The notes under the pieces are model-generated. The model worked only from the letters and a program-made list of their open reading frames with translations. It had not been told where the DNA came from and searched no databases. A stretch of DNA of 64,000 bases from Neobacillus thermocopriae (GTDB lineage: Bacteria; Bacillota; Bacilli; Bacillales; Cytobacillaceae). A program made the translations under genes and the position numbers. Where the stretch lies: contig NZ_JAAIUV010000008.1 in NCBI RefSeq assembly GCF_010975035.1, positions 1 through 64,000 on the forward strand, written 5' to 3'. Shown piece after piece: positions 62,981 through 64,000 of the stretch. The stretch's first letter is position 1, and every line of letters starts with the position of its first letter.

Positions 62981-64000
62981 TTAGTTAGCTACAATATTCA
63001 CCAATTTACCTGGAACAGTAATGACTTTACGGACCGTTTTTCCTTCGATTTGTTCTTTGATCCGCTCATCTTCCATTGCAATACCTTCTAATGTTTCTTT
63101 GTTGGCATCTTTTGAAACCAATAACTTAGCCTTTACTTTGCCATTAACTTGAACCACGATTTCAACTTCGTTATCAACTAACTTCGCTTCATCATAAGCA
63201 GGCCATGCTTCATAAGAAATTGTACCAGTATGACCTAGTTTTTCCCAAAGTTCTTCAGCAATATGTGGAGCAATTGGTGAAAGTAGTTTCACGAAACCTT
63301 CCATGAAATGCTTCGGAAGAACGGTTGCTTTATAGGCTTCATTAATGAATACCATCATTTGTGAAATGGCAGTATTGAAGCGCAACCCTTCATAGTCCTC
63401 CGTCACTTTCTTTACAGTTTGATGATATACTTTTTCAAGATTTGAACCATCTTCAACCGGTTGGATTTTCGGATTTAATTCTCCATTTTCCTCTACCATT
63501 AAACGCCAGATTCGGTCAAGGAATCGACGGGCTCCATCCAGTCCGTTCGTTGACCATGCAATGGATGCATCAAGAGGGCCCATGAACATTTCATATAGGC
63601 GCAAAGTATCGGCACCGTGAGATTTAATGATGTCATCAGGATTTACGACATTGCCTTTAGACTTACTCATTTTCTCGTTGTTTTCACCAAGAATCATTCC
63701 TTGGTTAAATAGTTTTTGGAATGGTTCTTTCGTTGGCACTACCCCGATATCATATAGGAATTTGTGCCAGAAGCGAGCGTATAGTAAATGAAGTACTGCA
63801 TGTTCGGCACCACCGATGTAAATATCAACTGGAAGCCAATGTTTTAATTTTTCCGGATCGGCTAATTGTTTATTATTTTTCGGATCAATATAACGTAAGT
63901 AGTACCAGCAACTACCTGCCCACTGCGGCATTGTATTTGTTTCGCGGCGCCCCTTTTTACCAGTAACAGGGTCAACTACATTTACCCAATCTTCGATATT
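62981..64000 (-). CDS. leuS: leucyl-tRNA synthetase, C-terminal part (window edge)
   Basis: Class I synthetase; 339 codons are visible and the frame stays open to base 64000 with no start. It contains [38 protein letters not shown], the KMSKS loop [20 protein letters not shown], the anticodon-binding region and the LeuS C-terminal domain ending [20 protein letters not shown]. The HIGH motif and editing domain lie outside the window. Confidence 0.98.
   Translation of the reverse strand, partial: NIEDWVNVVDPVTGKKGRRETNTMPQWAGSCWYYLRYIDPKNNKQLADPEKLKHWLPVDIYIGGAEHAVLHLLYARFWHKFLYDIGVVPTKEPFQKLFNQGMILGENNEKMSKSKGNVVNPDDIIKSHGADTLRLYEMFMGPLDASIAWSTNGLDGARRFLDRIWRLMVEENGELNPKIQPVEDGSNLEKVYHQTVKKVTEDYEGLRFNTAISQMMVFINEAYKATVLPKHFMEGFVKLLSPIAPHIAEELWEKLGHTGTISYEAWPAYDEAKLVDNEVEIVVQVNGKVKAKLLVSKDANKETLEGIAMEDERIKEQIEGKTVRKVITVPGKLVNIVAN

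Overview
The window is a low-GC Firmicute chromosome segment from an endospore-forming Bacillaceae species. Gene order follows the Bacillus subtilis ackA-to-leuS region closely, and the genes include an alpha/beta-type SASP, a GerW homologue, refZ, ezrA, ccpA, acuABC, the ytxGHJ stress operon and a cse60-type sporulation gene. The exact genus cannot be fixed from sequence reading alone; a Bacillus, Neobacillus or Cytobacillus-like organism is most likely. No rRNA, tRNA or CRISPR array was seen. Roughly three quarters of the genes lie on the minus strand. || Layout. 1-300: the start of an IS1182-type transposase, cut by the window edge, next to a strong palindrome. 300-6740 (minus): ackA with a cre site, ytxK, tpx, ytfJ/gerW, ytfI, yteJ, sppA. 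6890-7690: a second-type NAD kinase. 7770-15020 (minus): acyl-CoA synthetase, SASP with a sigma-G promoter, thiI-nifZ sulfur-transfer pair, ezrA, refZ. 15180-19250: free-Met-R-sulfoxide reductase, methionine gamma-lyase and the diguanylate cyclase dgcP, then the rpsD promoter and leader. 19250-22290: rpsD followed by a decayed integrative island, made of an azlC-azlD exporter, a divergent XRE-cupin regulator and a broken tyrosine integrase, bounded by a repeat of the rpsD 3' end. 22800-32950: class A PBP, T-box and tyrS, acsA back-to-back with acuABC around a cre site, ccpA. 33180-43620: aroA, ytxJ/H/G, murC, sftA, ytpQ, ytpP, a DUF84 NTPase, ytoP. 43790-54430: ytzB, ytnP, trmB, ytzH, ytmP, amyX-ytlR-ytlP, cysteine synthase, dat, pepV. 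54837-64000: ytzE, a DUF2935 protein, a COG3910-type ATPase, an E. coli-type speD, a PerR-controlled dps, an RsuA-type pseudouridine synthase, ytgP, ytfP, cse60, a rhodanese and the 3' part of leuS. || How it works together. Carbon overflow and acetate reuse are represented by ackA, acsA, the AcuABC acetylation control of AcsA, and CcpA with its cre sites at both ackA and acsA/acuA. Cell envelope and division are covered by ezrA, refZ, murC, sftA, PBP and ytgP. Sulfur and redox functions are covered by nifZ-thiI, megL, fRMsr, tpx, ytxJ, ytpP and dps. || The most unusual signal is a family of about 170-230 bp intergenic repeats: seven full, partial or degraded copies in 64 kb, all in the same orientation. 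Their ends can pair although the paired sequence differs between copies (AGCGCC/GGCGCT, AGCCCCCT/AGGGGGCT, AGCTC/GAGCT and an 11-bp stem). This is compensatory change and points to a conserved folded RNA or a hairpin-forming mobile DNA. Second is the rpsD-anchored island scar. Third is a 108-residue in-frame tandem duplication inside SftA.
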